The notes beneath the pieces are model-generated. The model saw only the letters and a program-made list of their open reading frames with translations. It searched no databases and had not been told where the DNA came from. A DNA stretch of 64,000 bases from positions 62,001 to 126,000 of IMG/VR virus record IMGVR_UViG_3300043409_000928. One strand, given 5' to 3'. This DNA comes from a virus. The position numbers and the translations under genes were made by a program. Shown piece after piece: positions 60,388 through 64,000 of the stretch (position 1 is the stretch's first letter; each line of letters starts with the position of its first letter).

Positions 60388-62166
60388 TTAGTTAATTTCA
60401 TTCACTTGTGTATCTGTGTCAAGCATGGTAAATCCACTTTCTTTGACTACCAAAAGTACATTGTTGACTCGACTTGCTAACTCGTCTCTATGCGAGATTA
60501 AGAAAATATTTCGATTCATTTCTCTACCCATGGATTTTAAGATTGACATTGAACATTCAATACCAACCTGATCCATACCTGAATCCACCAACTCATCAAT
60601 AAACAACAAGTTCATTGGTTCAGTAAAGCTCTCATACACATCTCTAAAACTCCAGCTTAGTGCTAGAATTAATCGATTCCGTTCGCCCCTACTCAAGTTA
60701 TCAAAATCAAAGCTTTGACCCAGTTGGTTGATATCAACTTCTAAATCGCTTCTAAAAGAAACTTGATGCGGCAATTGTAACTTATCCAAGTAATAACCCA
60801 ATCTGTGATTCAAATACGCTAAATTCTGTTCAATAATGCGTTTTCGGACAAATGAGTCTTTGCTTGTAAGTAACTTGAGCAAGAATTCTTGATGTTCAAG
60901 CAGTTTACTTACCCTGTTAATTTCATCCCAGCTAACCTCTGCAAGCGCAGTATTTTTAAGAGCTTCAATTTGTTCCTGATAAGGATCTTCTTCTTGGTCT
61001 TTTGCTTCTAGTTGTTTTCGAATGTTTTCTAGATTATTTTTATGTGCCGCGGCATCCTCTACATTTTGATATTTGGTCTGAGGTCTTGCCGGCAATTGAT
61101 TAATAGTACGCACTACCATGTCAGCCTGCGCCAAATAGCCATGTTCTTCTTTTAATGCAGTATCAGTTACTTTAACAGTATTGGTTGCAGATGCAACCAT
61201 TTCATCGTGCTTCTCGTCATGTACATCTTGCCCACAACTGGGACATTGATGTTCTTCGATTAAAGACAAGCTTCGTTGTGCTGACACAAGTGCATCTTGC
61301 AATTTCTTAACATTGCTTTGTCTTGTTGCCAATTCTTTATTGGCTAACTTTAGGCGATTTTCGTTTTCCTTATAAACAGCAAGGGCTCGATGAGAATCAA
61401 GTTCCAAATCAATATCAGTGTTTTCTAATTCAGTGATAGCAGATACATAGGCAGTAAGATCATCTGTTTTCTTTTTGACCCACGTTCGCGAACGGCGTTG
61501 CAAATCTTCTACAGTTGTTTGTACTCTGACATTGCTTTCTTGTAAAGCTTTGATTCGTGCTTCCTCATCGCGCACTTGCTCTTTACTATTTTTAATTTGT
61601 TCTCGTAGTAACTCAGCCTTTTCACTCAACTGAGTAATGCCAAGCAGTTCTTCGATGATGTCTCTTTGATCGTTTGATTTCAAACTTAAAAACGGTTGTG
61701 TATATGTGTTTAGTGCAACCAGATGTTTGAACATCTCGCTACTCATGCCAATAATGCGACCAATTGCTTCTTGTGTGACTCTATTCTCACCAGCACCTTC
61801 ATCTGTACCAGCTTCGTTGACTTCATGATCGTCAACAATAAAACGTAACAGGTTAGGCTTGCGACCACGCTCAATCCTATACTTGTTGCCGTTCTTTTCA
61901 AATTCAACTGTGACCAACATGTTATTAATGTTGGTCTTATTGATCAAGTTTTCTTTGCGAATGTTGGTAAGAGCTGATCCAAAGATAGCATAGCTGAGTG
62001 CGTTAACAATGGTGGTCTTACCTACACCGTTTCTAGCACCGTCGCCGCCTAAGTCTAAGTTATGCCCTAACACAAGAGTCAATCCATACTGATCCAGTAG
62101 AAGGGCCTGGGTAACATTACCCACGCTCATGAAGTTTTTGATTGTTATATTTTTAAACTTGATCAA
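60388..62166 (-). CDS. 46: Recombination endonuclease subunit gp46 (Rad50/SbcC-like)
   Basis: A 592-residue SMC-type ATPase. Walker A GARNGVGKTT is near residue 47, the zinc-hook CPSC lies in the middle (near residue 307) flanked by long coiled coils, the ABC signature LSRGERNRLI is near residue 488, and Walker B LLFIDELVDSGMD follows. With gp47 it resects double-strand breaks for recombination-dependent replication. Length is close to T4 gp46 (560). Its start overlaps the gp47 stop by 4 nt. Confidence 0.95.
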   Translation of the reverse strand: MIKFKNITIKNFMSVGNVTQALLLDQYGLTLVLGHNLDLGGDGARNGVGKTTIVNALSYAIFGSALTNIRKENLINKTNINNMLVTVEFEKNGNKYRIERGRKPNLLRFIVDDHEVNEAGTDEGAGENRVTQEAIGRIIGMSSEMFKHLVALNTYTQPFLSLKSNDQRDIIEELLGITQLSEKAELLREQIKNSKEQVRDEEARIKALQESNVRVQTTVEDLQRRSRTWVKKKTDDLTAYVSAITELENTDIDLELDSHRALAVYKENENRLKLANKELATRQSNVKKLQDALVSAQRSLSLIEEHQCPSCGQDVHDEKHDEMVASATNTVKVTDTALKEEHGYLAQADMVVRTINQLPARPQTKYQNVEDAAAHKNNLENIRKQLEAKDQEEDPYQEQIEALKNTALAEVSWDEINRVSKLLEHQEFLLKLLTSKDSFVRKRIIEQNLAYLNHRLGYYLDKLQLPHQVSFRSDLEVDINQLGQSFDFDNLSRGERNRLILALSWSFRDVYESFTEPMNLLFIDELVDSGMDQVGIECSMSILKSMGREMNRNIFLISHRDELASRVNNVLLVVKESGFTMLDTDTQVNEIN

Positions 62167-63185
62167 TGTGTAAGTCCTTGATAGATATGTGCCAGTATTT
62201 GCTTATCAATTTGAGCAGAGTCAATTGCTTGTATCTGATTTAATACAATAGCATCAACTGATTCAAACTGTAGTTCGCCACCCTTCCATTCAGTTGAGTG
62301 TTCTTCTTTCTTGGTTGGCATTAGACTAAGCTCTCGCATTCCATATTCGTTGACCCATTTTTCTTTAATATAGGTTGCTTCTTCAAACGAAATATCAACA
62401 TCAATTGTAACACGGGCAAAAGTATGTTCATCAAACAAACTCTCATGTTTATCAATTGCATCTGTTAGTGTTAGTGTTCTAAATTTTGGGGCACTGGGCC
62501 AGTTTTGGAATTCTGGTTGACCACCATATTCTAAAAACATGCAACCACGCTCGTCATCCCACGCATCGGCGTAGTTGTGCGGGAAACAATTTCCCATGTA
62601 TACAACATTACCTCGCTTTTGTCGTTTATGAAAGTGTCCAGAAAATACAAGCTCTTGGTTGGGAAAGTGTCCTTCGTTCAATCCGCCATGGTCTGGCATT
62701 TCTACCATGGCATTCATTTTAAAATGTGGAAGTTCAAAGTGTCCAAATACATAACGACTCTTTAACTTTTTCATGTTCTCCCATTCACTGCCAACAAGCC
62801 AAGGAACAATTGTCATATCACCGATGGTTGTAATCTCATCAATCAAGTTAACATTGCTCAAGTGTCTAGCAAACGGGAGTGAGTTGATTTCACGCTTCTC
62901 TCTATATGCCAAATCATGGTTACCCATAATAATGTATACCTGCTCAAAGTTTTCTGAAAGGTACTTGACATTTGAAGTAGTGTAGTTGAGTGTGCTCACA
63001 TTCACAGTGGATCTGTTGTTGTGCCAATCGCCAAGGAAGATGCAAGTTTCAGCACCTGCTCGTTTGGCTTCTTGGGTCATCCATTTTATAAAGTTCTCAC
63101 AATCATCATTGTGAGCTCTACTGTTGTTTCTTAAGCCAAAATGAATATCTGTAAAGCACACAGCTTTTTTAAAAGGTTGAGTCAT
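62163..63185 (-). CDS. 47: Recombination endonuclease subunit gp47 (Mre11/SbcD-like)
   Basis: A 340-residue metallophosphoesterase with CFTDIHFG, FLGDWHNN, IMGNHD and a GHFHKRQ motif, the ordered motifs of Mre11/SbcD nucleases. It partners gp46. T4 gp47 has 339 residues. The ATG at 63185 lies 5 nt from a TATAAT -10 element with a -35 17 nt further upstream, so a leaderless early message is predicted. No Shine-Dalgarno is present. Confidence 0.95.
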   Translation of the reverse strand: MTQPFKKAVCFTDIHFGLRNNSRAHNDDCENFIKWMTQEAKRAGAETCIFLGDWHNNRSTVNVSTLNYTTSNVKYLSENFEQVYIIMGNHDLAYREKREINSLPFARHLSNVNLIDEITTIGDMTIVPWLVGSEWENMKKLKSRYVFGHFELPHFKMNAMVEMPDHGGLNEGHFPNQELVFSGHFHKRQKRGNVVYMGNCFPHNYADAWDDERGCMFLEYGGQPEFQNWPSAPKFRTLTLTDAIDKHESLFDEHTFARVTIDVDISFEEATYIKEKWVNEYGMRELSLMPTKKEEHSTEWKGGELQFESVDAIVLNQIQAIDSAQIDKQILAHIYQGLTH

Positions 63186-63190
63186 CAGTA

Positions 63191-63219
63191 ATTATAGCAT
63201 TTCTATTGTTGTAGGACAA
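63191..63219 (-). promoter_or_regulatory. Early sigma-70 promoter of gene 47 (predicted leaderless)
   Basis: -10 TATAAT (63191-63196), a 17-nt spacer and -35 TTGTCC (63214-63219, 4/6). Five nt separate the -10 from the ATG at 63185. Confidence 0.65.
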
Positions 63220-63234
63220 TGACATATCTGCCCG

Positions 63235-63918
63235 TCATTGGTTTGATCCATAGTTGTATATACTCATTGTATATGTAGGATCTCTAAAAATTGCATTGGA
63301 GACTCTGATCTCCAATCTTGTCTTACCAGAATAAGCTTTAACTTGTGCAAATTTGGGATCAATAACAGATAGTACTTTCATTGACTTTTTTGTAAAAATA
63401 CAATCAGACTCTGTAAAATTTACTTGATCGCCGCCAACTTTAAAACCGGCCAACGAACAATTGAGTGCATTGTCTCGAAAAATTGTCAGCATGTAGTATT
63501 CTTTGACTGTGGATACTTTTTTGAACCATCCATCAACAAATAAATTCCATAAGGCCTGTTTATCTTTATTACCAAAGTCAACAGTTGATTTTTCTTGCAA
63601 TGCCAATGGTTGATACATGCTTGCTTCTGTGGTGTAGTTGCCAATAATTTGCATACTTTTGACATCACACTTGATGTTGTCACTCAAGCTGACATCAGCA
63701 ATACCTTTGCCGGCGCCACACCAAGTGGCATTGGCAATACTGTCAGCCACAGCGTATTCCCACAGTTCTTTTCCCATACTAAGCGGTCTGCCAATGGCAA
63801 CATTTTTTCTATAAGGTTGCAAGTATAAATCCATTTCAGACTGAAACGTATTAATAAATGCTGTACCTATTAGTTGTTGCAATTCAGTTACAGCCAATGG
63901 GGTTAAGTAATACGCCAT
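63235..63918 (-). CDS. Putative PD-(D/E)xK nuclease-like protein
   Basis: A 227-residue protein. Around residues 48-92 it has GKELWEYAVADSIA, then GKGIADVSLSDNIKCDVKSMQ. The E ... D ... D-x-K spacing and the local strand pattern resemble restriction-type PD-(D/E)xK endonucleases. The rest is beta-rich without known motifs. I am not sure of the family. It could be a phage restriction-like nuclease or host-DNA degrading enzyme. It lies upstream of gp47 and 6 nt after the stop of the gene that enters the window. Confidence 0.45.
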   Translation of the reverse strand: MAYYLTPLAVTELQQLIGTAFINTFQSEMDLYLQPYRKNVAIGRPLSMGKELWEYAVADSIANATWCGAGKGIADVSLSDNIKCDVKSMQIIGNYTTEASMYQPLALQEKSTVDFGNKDKQALWNLFVDGWFKKVSTVKEYYMLTIFRDNALNCSLAGFKVGGDQVNFTESDCIFTKKSMKVLSVIDPKFAQVKAYSGKTRLEIRVSNAIFRDPTYTMSIYNYGSNQ

Positions 63919-63924
63919 CTACTG

Positions 63925-64000
63925 TTAGATCATTTCTGCTAACGTGATACGACAGCGAGATAGTTCATCTTTGACAAATAACTTTTTCTTCTTAAGAGTA
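63925..64000 (-). CDS. C-terminal end of a gene entering from the right edge
   Basis: An open minus-strand frame runs from the window edge to a TAA at 63925-63927 and shows 24 residues, starting Lys-rich and ending CRITLAEMI. It is too short to identify. The 6-nt gap to the next gene suggests a shared operon. Confidence 0.5.
   Translation of the reverse strand, partial: TLKKKKLFVKDELSRCRITLAEMI

Overview
This window is a contiguous piece of a T4-like (myovirus) phage genome with no bacterial chromosomal genes. The evidence is a nearly complete set of T4 homologues: replication and recombination (helicase gp41, partial; primase gp61; UvsW; UvsY; UvsX; gp32; gp46; gp47; gp1 kinase), packaging (gp16, gp17), head (gp20, gp21, gp22, gp23, gp4), neck and tail (gp13, gp14, gp15, gp18, gp19, gp26-like, tape measure), a holin and several tail fibres. 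Protein character resembles the marine and freshwater relatives of T4 rather than T4 itself. The host cannot be named. The early promoters match the sigma-70 consensus closely, which fits a proteobacterial-type host.

Layout: 1-16.1 kb is an almost entirely minus-strand early region holding helicase, primase, a block of small unknown and oxygenase-like genes, UvsW, an RNA ligase, an AAA ATPase, UvsY, UvsX and gp32. A plus-strand collagen-like fibre gene follows (16.26-20.95 kb). From 21.0 to 34.7 kb the minus strand carries terminase, head-completion, tube and sheath genes, then gp1, an amidase-like protein, gp13 and a 417-residue unknown under a perfect early promoter. Plus-strand gp14, gp15, a Nudix hydrolase and a small unknown lie at 34.8-38.1 kb. 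Next on the minus strand come a glycosyltransferase, a fibre/adhesin cassette (39.3-48.4 kb), a holin, and the head operon gp23-gp22-gp21-core-gp20 with a 981-residue tape-measure protein (49.2-57.9 kb). Plus-strand tail-chaperone-like genes (58.0-59.1 kb) are followed by a 658-bp non-coding stretch, a GIY-YIG nuclease, a histone-H1-like protein, gp46 and gp47.

Two promoter classes can be read. Early genes have sigma-70 promoters (TTGAC- or similar, 16-17 nt, TATAAT-like). Structural genes have a T4-late-like octamer with consensus near GGTAAATA or GCTAAATA. In several genes of both classes the -10 element ends exactly 5 nt before the ATG, which predicts leaderless mRNAs. In front of gp18 and gp13 the late promoter lies between the two arms of a hairpin that covers the ribosome-binding site, so only transcripts started at the late promoter should be freely translated. 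A T TTT TTC slippery heptamer at the end of the gp26-like gene is in the right phase to fuse it by -1 frameshifting to the next small gene, the hallmark of tail-assembly chaperones. All functional assignments are by motif and remembered family likeness; no database search was possible.
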